From: Desulfobacteraceae bacterium
GTDB lineage: Bacteria > Desulfobacterota > Desulfobacteria > Desulfobacterales > JAABTS01
Direction: 5' to 3'
NCBI GenBank assembly: GCA_011389735.1
Contig: JAABTS010000002.1
Coordinates: forward strand, 1-64,000
Length of the DNA: 64,000 bases
Translations under genes and position numbers: made by a program
The notes under the pieces: generated by a model
Told to the model about the DNA's origin: nothing
Databases searched by the model: none
What the model saw: only the letters and a program-made list of their open reading frames with translations
In this document: positions 1 to 11,634 of the stretch, in pieces
How the letters are laid out: each line of letters begins with the position of its first letter
How positions within the stretch are numbered: the first letter of the stretch is position 1

Positions 1-2
1 GG

Positions 3-442
3 GAAAAGCGAAAAGTCGGGTTAAGTTTTATGAGGCTTTGAAGTTCTACGGGATTGAAACAGGCAAGGATGCCTGTTTTACTGGGTTGAAACCGGCTGAA
101 CGGAATTATTGCAACCGTCAACGTCGGGTTACGCGATTTCGGCATGGGATTTTAAGACAATCATGATAATCCTGAATTTTACGGGATGTTTGAAATGCAG
201 GTGTCCGCTAACCCGACCTACGCGAAAAGCGAAAAGTCGGGTTAAGTTTTATTAGGCTTTGAAGTTCTAAGGGATTGAAACAGGCAAGGATGCCTGTTTT
301 ACTGGGTTGAAACCGGCTGAACGGAACGATTGCAATCGTCAACGTCGGGTTACGCGATTTCGGCATGGGATTTTAAGACAATCATGATAATCCGGAAATT
401 TACGGGGATGTTTGCAATGCAGGCGTCCGCTAACCCGACCTA
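3..442. repeat. Two tandem copies of a 221-bp non-coding repeat
   Basis: The unit starting at 3 recurs at 224 with only scattered substitutions, and the second copy ends near 442. Each unit begins with a tgtcggg-like arm (gtcgggttaag) and ends with its near complement (ctaacccgac), so the junction between copies can fold into a hairpin. No plausible coding frame spans it. The first copy may belong to a longer array running off the left edge. The stretch 443-518 holds no further feature that I can see. Confidence 0.85.
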
Positions 443-518
443 ATAGAAAAGCCCAAAATTATTAAGTAATAAAGGAATAGCATCCAAATCCCCTCGGATC
501 GTGAAATTTCGCAGCGAT

Positions 519-2315
519 TTAGAAAATCTCCGTACATGAATTTTGAAGTTTATAAACCCGGTCCGCCATATCATACAACGGCGCTTTGTGAGATATGATA
601 AACGTGGTGCGATTTTCGACCAGGCGTTTCAGGGAGCCGATCAGAATTTTTTCCGACGCCTCGTCCAGAGCCGAAGACGGTTCGTCCATGATCAGGATCG
701 CCGGATCTTTCAAAAAGGCGCGTGCTACGGAGATGCGCTGGCGCTGGCCCGCCGAGAGGTTGACGCCTCGTTCGCCCACTATGGTGTCGTAGCCGTTTTC
801 AAATCCGGTGATGTCCTTGTGGACGCCGGCTTTTTTCGCCGCATCGACGACTTCTTCAAGGGACGCCGACGGATTTCCGTAACGGATGTTGTCCGCCGCC
901 GAGGCGTTGAACAGGAAAATATCCTGGGATACGAACCCTATCCGCTTTCTCAGCCATTGGGTGTCGATGTCCTGAATGTCGCGGCCGTCCAGCGAAATTG
1001 TTCCGCTATCGGGCTTTAAAAATTTGATCAGCAGGTTGATCAGTGTGGTTTTCCCGGCTCCGCTGGGGCCGGTAACGGCGACGATGTCTCCGGCCGCCGC
1101 AGCCAGAGAGACGCCCTCGAACACCGGCTTCCCTTTTTCATAGGCGAACGAAACCGAATCGAATCGGATATCGCCTTTGACGGATTGCGGGACGAATCCT
1201 TGTCCGCCTTCTTTGTCCGTTTCGAATTCCAATGCAATCCTGAACATTTCCGTCAACCGTTCCATCGACGCGAACACGTGCTGGAGCATGAGGTAGCTGT
1301 TGGAAAGAGCGGATGCCTGGCCGGACAGGAACACTACATAGGCGATCAGAGCCGTCATGTCGCCGATGGTCATATTTCCCAGCCGGATTTCGCGGACGCA
1401 AAACCACGATATGCCCAGGACGGCGAACAGTTTGACGGTTTTCATCAGGTTGGCGGACACTGACGACAACAGGGCTGACACTATCCGGGTTTGAAAAAGG
1501 CTTCGAATCCGCCGGGAGATCCGTTCGACTTCCCGTTTTTCGGAGACATGTGATTTGATCACTTCTACTCCGGATATCACCTCCTGCATGTCCTGGGAAA
1601 CCAGGGCGTTCCGTTCCATTTCCGTCAAGCCTATGGACCTGATCCGGGTTCCGAAAAAGACGTTGATCCAGATCCAGACAGGAATCAACACCAGGACGGC
1701 CAGGAATGAAACCCGGTTCAGGGTGAACAGAATAGCCAGGGAGAATAGAACGGAAAACAGCCCGGTCATGGCCTGGGGAAGGATGCTTGAAAAAAAATGC
1801 TGAATATGGAACACATCCGTGGTGACCCTGGACATCAGGTATCCGACCTGTTTTTCCTTGATCAGGGACAGGGGAAACCTTAGCAGCCGGTCGAACAGCG
1901 CGGTTTGAATGTTGAACGTGATTTCCTGCTGAAAACCCAGGGTCAAAACTCGCTGAAAAATGCTCATGACCCCGATCATCAATCCCAGCGCCAGCAGGCA
2001 AAGGACCACCGCGTCAATGGATTCCAGCAGGCCGGCGAGCGGCTGAATCCAACCTTCAAGGTGCAGCGGGGTCAACAATTTGGTCAGCGTGTCCCGGCTG
2101 TTTTCCATGATCACGAAATCGATGATGATTTTGCTGCTAAGGGGCGTGAGCGAATTCAGCGCTGTAGATACGAGCGTGAATAGCAGCACGGCGACTCCCC
2201 GTTTCCACACCGGAACCACAAATTTCAGAAAAAAAAGGATTTCCCGTGGGTTTAACCGATGTTCGCCGGGCTTTTTCAGAACACCGGAAAGAACTTCGCT
2301 AAAGGTTCGAAACAT
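519..2315 (-). CDS. ABC transporter, fused permease and ATPase (lipid/peptide exporter type)
   Basis: This 598-aa half-transporter has an N-terminal six-helix membrane domain (about residues 35-330) and a C-terminal nucleotide-binding domain. The Walker A motif GPSGAGKTT is near residue 416, the signature LSAGQ near 518, the Walker B ILIMDEP near 541 and the H-loop IISHK near the end, so all ATPase motifs are intact. The order of domains and the length match MsbA/LmrA-type exporters, which act as dimers in the inner membrane. The gene starts 12 bp after the stop of the kinase-like gene upstream, so the two are probably co-transcribed and functionally linked. The cargo cannot be read from the sequence; a lipid or a peptide is possible. 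Confidence 0.9.
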   Translation of the reverse strand: MFRTFSEVLSGVLKKPGEHRLNPREILFFLKFVVPVWKRGVAVLLFTLVSTALNSLTPLSSKIIIDFVIMENSRDTLTKLLTPLHLEGWIQPLAGLLESIDAVVLCLLALGLMIGVMSIFQRVLTLGFQQEITFNIQTALFDRLLRFPLSLIKEKQVGYLMSRVTTDVFHIQHFFSSILPQAMTGLFSVLFSLAILFTLNRVSFLAVLVLIPVWIWINVFFGTRIRSIGLTEMERNALVSQDMQEVISGVEVIKSHVSEKREVERISRRIRSLFQTRIVSALLSSVSANLMKTVKLFAVLGISWFCVREIRLGNMTIGDMTALIAYVVFLSGQASALSNSYLMLQHVFASMERLTEMFRIALEFETDKEGGQGFVPQSVKGDIRFDSVSFAYEKGKPVFEGVSLAAAAGDIVAVTGPSGAGKTTLINLLIKFLKPDSGTISLDGRDIQDIDTQWLRKRIGFVSQDIFLFNASAADNIRYGNPSASLEEVVDAAKKAGVHKDITGFENGYDTIVGERGVNLSAGQRQRISVARAFLKDPAILIMDEPSSALDEASEKILIGSLKRLVENRTTFIISHKAPLYDMADRVYKLQNSCTEIF

Positions 2316-2327
2316 AAACGCGGAAGG

Positions 2328-4370
2328 TTATTCATACATGATGGTGGATTCATAGAGGATCGTGGTTTCATCGTGGGAGCTTTTTTCTTCTTCCGCTTCC
2401 GCCTTTTCGAGCGCGTCGGTTTTCAGTTCGCCCCATTCTTCGTTATACATGGATCGGATCACGACATGGAACATGGCCTGCATGAGTTCCAGCACCGTGA
2501 ACCTGGCAGTAGACCGGCCGGTGACCGCAACGATATCTCCGTGCGTCTTCTGAAGCGCTTTCAGCCGTTCCAAATCTTTTAACAGGCTGACAATCTGTTC
2601 CCGGGTTTCAGGCGGCGTTTTGGGCGCTCCGCCGCCTTGCTCCCATTTTAGCCGGTATCGATGGATTTCCTCGTAAGAGGATTTTATCAGATTATTGCGG
2701 TTTTTGTCCCCGCTGAAGATCACCTGGGAAATAACCCGTTTTTGTAATGATTTGGTGATTTTGCGCCCCACATAATCCATTTGCTCTTTTAACAGCGGGT
2801 GAAAGGTCTCCGGAAGAATAATCTCGATTGACTTCAAAGCTTTTTCGTTTTCTTCGGTTTTTTTCCGGAATTCCAGTTGAGCCGCGCTCCAGAAATTTTT
2901 GCCCGAAAATTGGACCACAAAAGAGGGCGGCCGTTTTTCTTCCGCCGCTTTTTTGGTTATCTCCTTGATTTTGGACAGCCATTTCCGGGTTTGTTCGAAC
3001 AGGGTTTCTCCGGTGACCACATTGTAAATTATTCCCACAACGGCGTGCCAGTCCTGAAGGTGGAGGATTCTGTGCAGGTCGCCGTAGATTTCCTGGAGGA
3101 TTTCGTTCTTGAACATGTGAAGCGGCGTTGCGTAAGACGGCGTGCCCGCCCGCAGCGGCTGCTGGATTTGCTTATGGTTTTTGGGCTTGATTAGAACGGC
3201 GGTTTCAAAATCGATCAGGCCCAGGGAATAGGCGTCCGCCGAACTGAATAAAAAGGGGTTCAATTCCGGGCTTCCCACAACGAACAAATTGTCGGGCTTG
3301 AGATCCCGGATCGCCAGCCCTTTCGTGTTCAAGCAGGCCAGAAGTTCCGTCACGTTCGTCGTGATACCGCCCATTTTGGCTTTGTTCTGAGAAAACTTGA
3401 CGTTGCGAATATAATTACGGACGGTGTTCCTATAGCTTTGAACAATGTCCCGGTTTTTTTCCATGACCTTTAAAACAGCGGAGTTCAATTCCTTTTGAAA
3501 TTTTTCGGAATGGACGGACGGATCCAGCTTGATTTCCTTTTCGGCCAGATGATCGATGAGCCACTGGTGTTTATCGTAAGCCGTGAAAACACCGCTCTTC
3601 TTGCGGCCGTCCAAAAAATTCCGGATTTCCGTTTCATATTCGGAAAACACCTTGGGCATGTCGAAACTGACCGATGATACGTCGTCGCCGTATTTTTCTT
3701 CAAAAGCGATCACATCCCACACCAGGTCGTGGCTCTGAATGATCTCCGCCCTCACCTCCTCTTTCATTTCGCCTCTCAAATGCAGCCGGTCCAGCACTTC
3801 CGACAAAAACGCATGTCTGGAAAGGTCCATGACGAACACGAACGATCCTTTTACTTTAAGGAACCGTTGATATTTCCGGTGTTTGCGAAGCCATTTGATG
3901 TATTTTCTTTCAAGCTCCAGGGATGACGCGCCCTCGCCGTCAGCAAGCGTATGCACCCGTTTCATGATCACGGCGATTCCGGGAGCCACGAATTCCACAT
4001 CCGGAGCCAGTTTGGCCGCGATTTTACGTTCCGCGCTGATGCTTTCCACGTATTCTTCGAAGGTTTCTATGGGTTTCGGAGGGATTTTGATGACCAGAAG
4101 ATCATCGTAGGACACCTTGAAACATTTGCTCTTGCTGCCGCCGCCGTCGCCGATCAGGGATATGGTCATCCGCCGGGTTTCAGGCAGCCCGTCCCGGTCG
4201 ACTTCCAGCTCGTAAGTGTACAACGATCCGTCGACGCCGATATTTCTGACCTGGGACGCCGCCGACTGGTCCACATTGTAATGATGCCGGTGCAACCTCA
4301 GAAAGAATTCGGCAATGCTCTTCCGATCCTGAATATCCTGCTGCTCTGTCATTGTATTTTCGTTTTCCAT
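2328..4370 (-). CDS. Large protein-kinase-like protein
   Basis: This 680-aa protein contains recognisable eukaryotic-like kinase motifs: a glycine-rich loop (GDGGGSKS) near residue 74, a VIKIP lysine near 94, a helix-C glutamate in SAERK, a catalytic loop IRDLKPDN near 353, an IDFE in place of DFG, and a GTPSYATP segment resembling the GTxxYxAPE activation loop. A helical insertion of roughly 200 residues separates the small-lobe motifs from the catalytic loop, which is unusual. No transmembrane helix or sensor domain (PASTA, TPR, FHA) is apparent, so it is probably cytoplasmic. It precedes an ABC exporter by 12 bp, suggesting that it regulates or modifies something handled by that exporter. 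The substrate is unknown; phosphorylation of a small molecule or peptide rather than a protein is possible. Confidence 0.7.
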   Translation of the reverse strand: MENENTMTEQQDIQDRKSIAEFFLRLHRHHYNVDQSAASQVRNIGVDGSLYTYELEVDRDGLPETRRMTISLIGDGGGSKSKCFKVSYDDLLVIKIPPKPIETFEEYVESISAERKIAAKLAPDVEFVAPGIAVIMKRVHTLADGEGASSLELERKYIKWLRKHRKYQRFLKVKGSFVFVMDLSRHAFLSEVLDRLHLRGEMKEEVRAEIIQSHDLVWDVIAFEEKYGDDVSSVSFDMPKVFSEYETEIRNFLDGRKKSGVFTAYDKHQWLIDHLAEKEIKLDPSVHSEKFQKELNSAVLKVMEKNRDIVQSYRNTVRNYIRNVKFSQNKAKMGGITTNVTELLACLNTKGLAIRDLKPDNLFVVGSPELNPFLFSSADAYSLGLIDFETAVLIKPKNHKQIQQPLRAGTPSYATPLHMFKNEILQEIYGDLHRILHLQDWHAVVGIIYNVVTGETLFEQTRKWLSKIKEITKKAAEEKRPPSFVVQFSGKNFWSAAQLEFRKKTEENEKALKSIEIILPETFHPLLKEQMDYVGRKITKSLQKRVISQVIFSGDKNRNNLIKSSYEEIHRYRLKWEQGGGAPKTPPETREQIVSLLKDLERLKALQKTHGDIVAVTGRSTARFTVLELMQAMFHVVIRSMYNEEWGELKTDALEKAEAEEEKSSHDETTILYESTIMYE

Positions 4371-4420
4371 TATATCGGAAGGTGTTTCAAAGATGTCCCG
4401 TATTCACAAAACGCCTTTAC

Positions 4421-4536
4421 GGCCTTGTGAAATTTAATTTCTGAAAACCTATACCACGAAATGTTTGAAAATGCCGATGAAATTTTTCGTGTATTTCGTG
4501 GTTTTATAAAAATAGCCGAAATTGTAACCAGGCCCT
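4421..4536. repeat. Half of palindrome family A followed by a family-D hairpin
   Basis: Positions 4421-4453 match the right end of the dispersed family-A palindrome (core gtgaaatttaatttctgaaa). It is followed by an inverted pair built from ccacgaaat / atttcgtgg around 4453-4502, and then by gccgaaattgtaaccaggcc, which resembles the end of the family-D elements at 28803 and 63877. The rest of the 4371-4893 gap is AT-rich (notably 4700-4770) and probably carries the parE promoter, but no clear hexamer pair was chosen. Confidence 0.65.
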
Positions 4537-4893
4537 TACCGCCTTCCGGAAACGATTTCTTCGCAATCGGACGGCGCTTTCGACCCATAGCCTTTCAGAT
4601 TTTAAATTTCAGTGCGCTGCCCCCAAAGCGATTACCGGTACGATACAGGTAGGAAATCGCGCCACAACCATGAATTTCATGCGCCTTCCCCCTTGTGCCG
4701 ATAATAAAATTAAATTATCATATCATAAATCAATCAAAGCGTGTATAGAAAAACACTATTTTTTTGAAAAATCAACCGTGGATTGGAAAGGACCGACAAT
4801 CAATGAAAAAACGTATAGCCGATGCGTCGAACGCGTCGCTTGATTTCCGGAAGCCTATGGCCTTGAAAAAAATTGAAACACAGGGAATCTTGA

Positions 4894-6786
<1,893 letters not shown>

Positions 6787-6828
6787 TTGAACTTTTGTGA
6801 AACCGCTATATATTGGCTGAACGAAAAC

Positions 6829-6908
6829 CACCTCACGCTCCAAGGGGATTTGCAATCCCCGTTTGCCGCGAGAGGGTAGAAGCGGGTTGCAAACCCGCTT
6901 AGAGCCGT
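6829..6908. repeat. Family-B double-hairpin repeat between parE and parC
   Basis: It begins with cctcacgctc, contains the hairpin ggggatttgcaatcccc and then gcgggttgcaaacccgc, and ends agagccgt. This two-hairpin layout is shared with the copies at 25761 and 28154, so it is a dispersed element rather than a parEC-specific site. It lies in the 173-bp spacer between parE and parC and could affect the stability of a joint transcript. Confidence 0.85.
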
Positions 6909-6959
6909 ATTTTGAGACTTTTCCTTCAGTCACTATATTGCTAAGCGAGACGATAAATT

Positions 6960-9257
6960 ATGATCACGGAAACCGTAAAAGCATCAAACGACGGAACGGA
7001 GTATTTACCGTTAAAAGCATATACTGAACGGGCTTATCTGGAATATTCCATGTATGTCATTCTGGACCGGGCGCTGCCGAAGATCGGAGACGGCTTGAAG
7101 CCGGTTCAGCGGCGGATTGTATACGCCATGTCTGAATTGGGCTTGAAAAGCACTGCCAGGTATAAAAAATCCGCCCGCACGATAGGGGATGTGCTGGGAA
7201 AATTTCATCCTCACGGCGATTCGGCCTGTTACGAAGCCATGGTGCTCATGGCTCAGCCTTTTTCCTACCGGTACCCTCTGGTCGACGGACAGGGCAACTG
7301 GGGATCGTCCGACGATCCGAAATCGTTTGCGGCCATGAGATACACCGAGGCCAAACTTTCCGCCTATGCGGAAATCCTGCTTCGAGAACTGGAACAGGGC
7401 ACGGTGGACTGGACTCCCAATTTCGACGGCGCTCTGGACGAACCAGTCATGCTGCCGGCCAGACTCCCCAACATCTTGTTGAACGGCGCCGGCGGTATCG
7501 CCGTCGGCATGGCCACCGACATTCCTCCTCATAATCTCAGGGAAACGGCTCGGGCGTGCATCGCCATCCTGGAAAACCCCGGCGTCGATGTAGAAACGCT
7601 TTTTGAGCATGTCAAAGGGCCTGATTTTCCGACAGCCGCAGAAATCGTATCCCCTTACGAAGATATTTTAGAAATGTATAAAACCGGGCGGGGCATGATC
7701 CGGATGCGAGCCCTGTATCACCGGGAAAACGGCGATATCGTTATTACCGCCCTGCCCTATCAGGTGTCCGGGGCTAAAATAATGGAACAAATTGCGGCTC
7801 AAATGCAGGCCAAAAAATTACCGCTGATAACGGATCTCCGCGATGAATCGGATCACGAAGATCCGGTGCGGTTCGTCATTACGCCCAGATCCGGCCGCGT
7901 GGACATCGGCCCCCTCATGGATCATCTGTTCGCCACCACGGATCTGGAACGAACCTACAGGGTAAATATGAACGTCATCGGTCTGGACGGGCGGCCCGCA
8001 GTCAAAAACCTGCTCGAAATCTTGACCGAATGGCTCGAATACCGAATCGAAACCGTGCGCAGACGCCTTCAATTCCGGTATGACAAGGTGGCGGATCGGA
8101 TTCATATATTGGAAGGGCTGCTCATCGCTTTTCTGAATATCGACGAAGTGATCGAAATTATCCGAAACGAAGACAAACCTCGGCCGGAGCTGATGAAAAG
8201 GTTCGGGCTTACGGAAAGACAGGCCGAAGCCATCCTGGAGCTGAAACTCCGGCATCTGGCGAAACTCGAAGAAATAAAGCTGAACGGTGAAAAAGCCGCC
8301 CTCACAAAAGAGCGGAAACATCTGGAATCACTGCTGTCGTCCGAAAAACGCCTGAAGAATCTGATTCGCAAGGAACTGGCTGAAGACGCCGAAAAATATG
8401 GCGATGACCGGCGTTCACCGATCATTGAACGGAAGGAGGCCCAGGCGTTTAAAAAAACGGAGGTGATTCCCGCTGAACCCGTGACCGTCGTTCTGTCTGC
8501 GGAAGGGTGGGTAAGAGCCGCCAGGGGTCATGATATCGACCCCTCAAAGCTGCCTTATAAAGCAGGAGATCGATTCCTGACATCCGCCGGAGGGCGCAAC
8601 GTGGACGACGCCGTCTTTCTGGATACGACCGGCCGTGTGTATGCACTTCCGGCCCACAGCCTTCCGACCGCCCGAGGGCAGGGGGAACCGTTGAGCGGCA
8701 GGTTGAATTTGCCGCCGGATTCAAAAATAATCGCTTTGTTGATGGGAGCGCCGGACGACCTGTATGTTCTGGCCGGAGACACCGGATACGGTTTTATAAC
8801 TCAGTTTTCAGAGATTGTCGCCCGGAACCGGAACGGCAAGATAATGGTGAAACTCCCGGAAGACTCACGCCCGATGCTTCCGCAGCCCGTAATCGATCTT
8901 GCCGACGACCTAATTGTCGCGATCACCAGCCGCGGACGAATGCTCATATATTCCGTGAACCGGCTGCCGGTGCTTCCAAAAGGCGGTAAGGGCAACAAAA
9001 TAATCAATATCCCGGCGGCGCGAATTAAAACACGGGAAGAAATTCTGACCGGTCTGAGAGTGATCCGCCCGGGTTCCCAATTAAATCTGTTCACCGAAAA
9101 ACGGAAACTACCGTTGAAGTTCGAGCAGCTCAACTTTTTCATGGGAGAAAGGGGTAGGCGCGGGAAACAACTGCCAAGAGGGTTCCGGAACGTGGATCGT
9201 ATCGAGGTGATCCCGCCGAAAACACCCGCCGCTATTGAAGAAAACTCGTCCGCTTGA
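6960..9257 (+). CDS. parC: DNA topoisomerase IV subunit A (ParC)
   Basis: The 765-aa product is the DNA-cleaving subunit of topoisomerase IV. The N-terminal breakage-reunion domain carries the catalytic tyrosine in [11 protein letters not shown] (about residue 128) and the quinolone-region sequence [12 protein letters not shown] with the usual wild-type Ser and Glu. The C-terminal part is a beta-pinwheel with phrases such as SARGQGEPL-like and KGNKIINIP, and it ends in GERGRRGK followed by a short tail. Length, motif wording and coupling with parE resemble the enterobacterial enzyme closely. It is followed by strong terminator hairpins, so parE-parC form a unit. Confidence 0.95.
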   Translation: MITETVKASNDGTEYLPLKAYTERAYLEYSMYVILDRALPKIGDGLKPVQRRIVYAMSELGLKSTARYKKSARTIGDVLGKFHPHGDSACYEAMVLMAQPFSYRYPLVDGQGNWGSSDDPKSFAAMRYTEAKLSAYAEILLRELEQGTVDWTPNFDGALDEPVMLPARLPNILLNGAGGIAVGMATDIPPHNLRETARACIAILENPGVDVETLFEHVKGPDFPTAAEIVSPYEDILEMYKTGRGMIRMRALYHRENGDIVITALPYQVSGAKIMEQIAAQMQAKKLPLITDLRDESDHEDPVRFVITPRSGRVDIGPLMDHLFATTDLERTYRVNMNVIGLDGRPAVKNLLEILTEWLEYRIETVRRRLQFRYDKVADRIHILEGLLIAFLNIDEVIEIIRNEDKPRPELMKRFGLTERQAEAILELKLRHLAKLEEIKLNGEKAALTKERKHLESLLSSEKRLKNLIRKELAEDAEKYGDDRRSPIIERKEAQAFKKTEVIPAEPVTVVLSAEGWVRAARGHDIDPSKLPYKAGDRFLTSAGGRNVDDAVFLDTTGRVYALPAHSLPTARGQGEPLSGRLNLPPDSKIIALLMGAPDDLYVLAGDTGYGFITQFSEIVARNRNGKIMVKLPEDSRPMLPQPVIDLADDLIVAITSRGRMLIYSVNRLPVLPKGGKGNKIINIPAARIKTREEILTGLRVIRPGSQLNLFTEKRKLPLKFEQLNFFMGERGRRGKQLPRGFRNVDRIEVIPPKTPAAIEENSSA

Positions 9258-9268
9258 CGGGTGTGGCA

Positions 9269-9331
9269 GGTTCCCGCGCGAAGCGCAAAGCGCGGGAACC
9301 CAATTGAACACGCCGGACTCCCCGGCGTGTA
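9269..9331. terminator. Double terminator between convergent parC and DASS transporter genes
   Basis: A hairpin with a 12-bp arm (ggttcccgcgcg / cgcgggaacc region, 9269-9300) is followed by a second one (acacgccgg / ccggcgtgt, 9308-9330). Each stem could stop transcription from one side, as expected between convergent genes. U-runs are short, so efficiency is uncertain. Confidence 0.7.
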
Positions 9332-9333
9332 TT

Positions 9334-10860
9334 TTACCCTGAAACCGTTACCGGCATTCCCATCAGCGGCCAGAGAACATAAACACTCAATCCAACGATA
9401 ATCATCAGTATAATACTGGCCGGAATCCCGTAAAGGAAAAACTGGCCGGTCGTGAATTGTTTGGAATCATAAGCGATTGCATTCGGAGCGGCCCCCACCA
9501 AAAGCAGAAACGGCATACCCGCGACCACGAGTGAAGAAAATAGGATGACATCCGGCGCCACTCCCAGGTAAGGCGCAATAACAAGCGCCACCGGAAGAGA
9601 TATGGCGATGGCCGCAACGTTCATGATGAAATTGGTCATTATCATGACAAAGAAGGCGATGCTCATGACGAAAACAAACCAGTGGGCGTTCTGGAACATG
9701 GTCAGCCAATGCACGGCGAGCCAGTTGGCGGCCCCGGTTTCCCAAAGACAAAAGCCGATACTCATGGCTCCCGCAAACAACAGAACAATGTTCCAGGGCA
9801 TCTCTTCGAGATCATCGATGTTAAGGATGTTCAACACATAAAAAAGAATGGTCGAGGTAAGAATGATCCCGGCTTTGTTGATCACCCCCAGGGCGGGAAT
9901 AAAGGATTGCAGCGACATGATTGAAATACAGCCGAAAATGATCAGCCCGGCCACGATTTCATTCCGGGTCATCGGCCCCTGGCGGGATGCAAGATCTTGC
10001 GCTTTTTCTCGAAGCCCAGGGATGGTGTCTTTTTCCGGCCGGCAGAGGAGCATGAAAAAGCCCCAAAGAATAAACGTCATCAGCCAGCCAACGGGAAACA
10101 TATAATAGGTAAGCTGAAAAAAGGATATGTTCACACCGACTATATCCTTGAAAAATCCGATGGCCACTGCGCCCCGGGCGGCCCCCAACAGAGTCACGAT
10201 ACTCCCGGCGCCCGCCACAAAAGCCATGCCCATGAACAACCCCATGCCGAATTTAGTCTTCTGGTTGTCCCGGTCATACATCGAATAAATGGTCAACAGC
10301 AGCGGATACATCGTGGCCGCCACGGCTGTATGCGCCATGATATGCGTCAACGCCGCGGTCACTATAAAACAGCCCAGATAAATCATGCTCGTCCTTTCTC
10401 CGACAATGGAGAGCATCCTATAGGCCAGCCGCTTTGTAAGCCCTGTTTTGGTGAAAACCTGACCGATCACCACCGAAGCGAAGATAAACATGACCGACGG
10501 AGACATGAAATCTCCAAACGCCTCCTTGGCAGGCCGGACAAGAAACAAGGTCTGCAACACCCCGATCGTAAGGCTGGTCACGCCGATGGGCACAACCTCA
10601 AAAACCCACCAGACACCGGCCAGAAGAAAAATCGCGAGCCCGCCCTTGGCTTCCCGCGACAACTCAAACGATTTGCCCATCGGATCCACCGCATCCGGAA
10701 ACGGCGGAGAATAATAAACAATGGTAAACAAAGAAACGCCCAACATCATAAAGATAATTCGTTTCCAGTTCAGATTTTTGAATTGAGCCCCGAACGGCGC
10801 TCCCCCGGACGTGTCGGTGTTTAATGAAACAGATTTTTCGGTGTTTTCCTGAGTCGTCAT
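9334..10860 (-). CDS. Sodium-coupled anion (DASS/SLC13 family) transporter
   Basis: This 508-aa protein has about 11-12 hydrophobic helices and the SLC13-type signature region near the C-terminus (VGAAPNAIAYDSKQFTTGQF). Members of this family import di- or tricarboxylates or sulfate with sodium. The start is supported by a GAGG sequence just upstream. It stands alone, convergent with parC, with a 770-bp repeat-rich gap upstream. In a sulfate-reducing type of organism either sulfate or a dicarboxylate (succinate, malate) is a reasonable substrate; the sequence alone does not decide. Confidence 0.85.
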   Translation of the reverse strand: MTTQENTEKSVSLNTDTSGGAPFGAQFKNLNWKRIIFMMLGVSLFTIVYYSPPFPDAVDPMGKSFELSREAKGGLAIFLLAGVWWVFEVVPIGVTSLTIGVLQTLFLVRPAKEAFGDFMSPSVMFIFASVVIGQVFTKTGLTKRLAYRMLSIVGERTSMIYLGCFIVTAALTHIMAHTAVAATMYPLLLTIYSMYDRDNQKTKFGMGLFMGMAFVAGAGSIVTLLGAARGAVAIGFFKDIVGVNISFFQLTYYMFPVGWLMTFILWGFFMLLCRPEKDTIPGLREKAQDLASRQGPMTRNEIVAGLIIFGCISIMSLQSFIPALGVINKAGIILTSTILFYVLNILNIDDLEEMPWNIVLLFAGAMSIGFCLWETGAANWLAVHWLTMFQNAHWFVFVMSIAFFVMIMTNFIMNVAAIAISLPVALVIAPYLGVAPDVILFSSLVVAGMPFLLLVGAAPNAIAYDSKQFTTGQFFLYGIPASIILMIIVGLSVYVLWPLMGMPVTVSG

Positions 10861-11277
10861 ATTTTCCTCACCTTCTTTTGTTGAAAAAATCGACGGCTGA
10901 TCCGCTAAACGGCCAGGCGGCTGACGCAGGCGCGGCCCTTGTCAGTATCTACGCCCTGTTTTCCTTCCGCCATCCGTCATTATCATTTCTGAAAGCCTGT
11001 ATAGGTTTACGTATATAACATCTCAGAAGGCTAAAGGCATGAGATAATACTAATTGTAATTCTCTAACCGATAACGCCCTGAAATTCAATACGTGGAAGC
11101 CTATAGCATTCATTATTAGCCTTGTAAATAATATTTTACAGCTTTTTTCAAGAGGATAGCAAGTTTTTAGGGTGAGTACTCAGTAATACGTGGCTTCAGA
11201 AATGAAATATAATAAAGCGGTAGGCCGTGGATAATACGATCATGGGCAGTGGATAGCGGTTAGCGAATAGTATATTC
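10861..11277. other. Intergenic stretch without a recognisable gene
   Basis: The sequence is AT-rich with degenerate traces of dispersed repeats (gaaagcctgtatag, gcctatagc-like ends resembling family-A termini around 10990-11110). No start codon with a ribosome binding site leads to a convincing frame. A promoter for the 9334-10860 transporter may lie at its left side. Confidence 0.4.
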
Positions 11278-11503
11278 AGAATCCTTGATCTCTGGGAAAA
11301 TTCGGTGACACCAATTCCGTCTTTGACGGCGAAATAAATCTCCCGCCTGTATCTTCTTATGGCGACGGCCACGAGAGGGACACGCGGGTTACAAACCCGC
11401 TCAGAGCCGTGGTTACAAACTCGTTCAGAAAAACCGTTTCACGGTCCCATGGGATTTGTAATCCCCGTTTAGAATTCTTGATCTCTTGGAAAGTTCAATG
11501 ACA
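11278..11503. repeat. Degenerate family-B element flanked by 33-bp imperfect direct repeats
   Basis: The segment starting at 11278 (agaatccttgatctctggg) recurs at 11471 (agaattcttgatctcttgg), 28 of 33 bases matching. Between them are the family-B hairpin gcgggttacaaacccgc with tcagagccgt, and a second diverged half ending in gggatttgtaatccccg. The right direct repeat abuts the element, as expected of an old insertion with a duplicated target or of a rearranged pair of elements. Confidence 0.65.
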
Positions 11504-11505
11504 CT

Positions 11506-11601
11506 TCAACATTCAACATTCAACATTCAACATTCAACATAATAAAACAAGTATATCCCCGGGCCGGCAACGAATTGAATTAATCATCTCAAAAGCTGTA
11601 T
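11506..11601. repeat. Heptamer array (attcaac) joined to a family-A half element
   Basis: Five contiguous attcaac units occupy 11506-11540. They are followed by ccccgggccggcaac and a diverged gaattgaattaatcatctc, which correspond to the right half of family A as seen at 62300-62355. Confidence 0.7.
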
Positions 11602-11634
11602 CCACCGCCCATATTTCCGGAAGGCGATAGAGCG

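Noticed and set aside
50-110. gggattgaaac and gggttgaaac resemble ends of CRISPR repeats
   Set aside because: They are parts of one 221-bp tandem unit; there is no regular repeat-spacer pattern and no cas gene.
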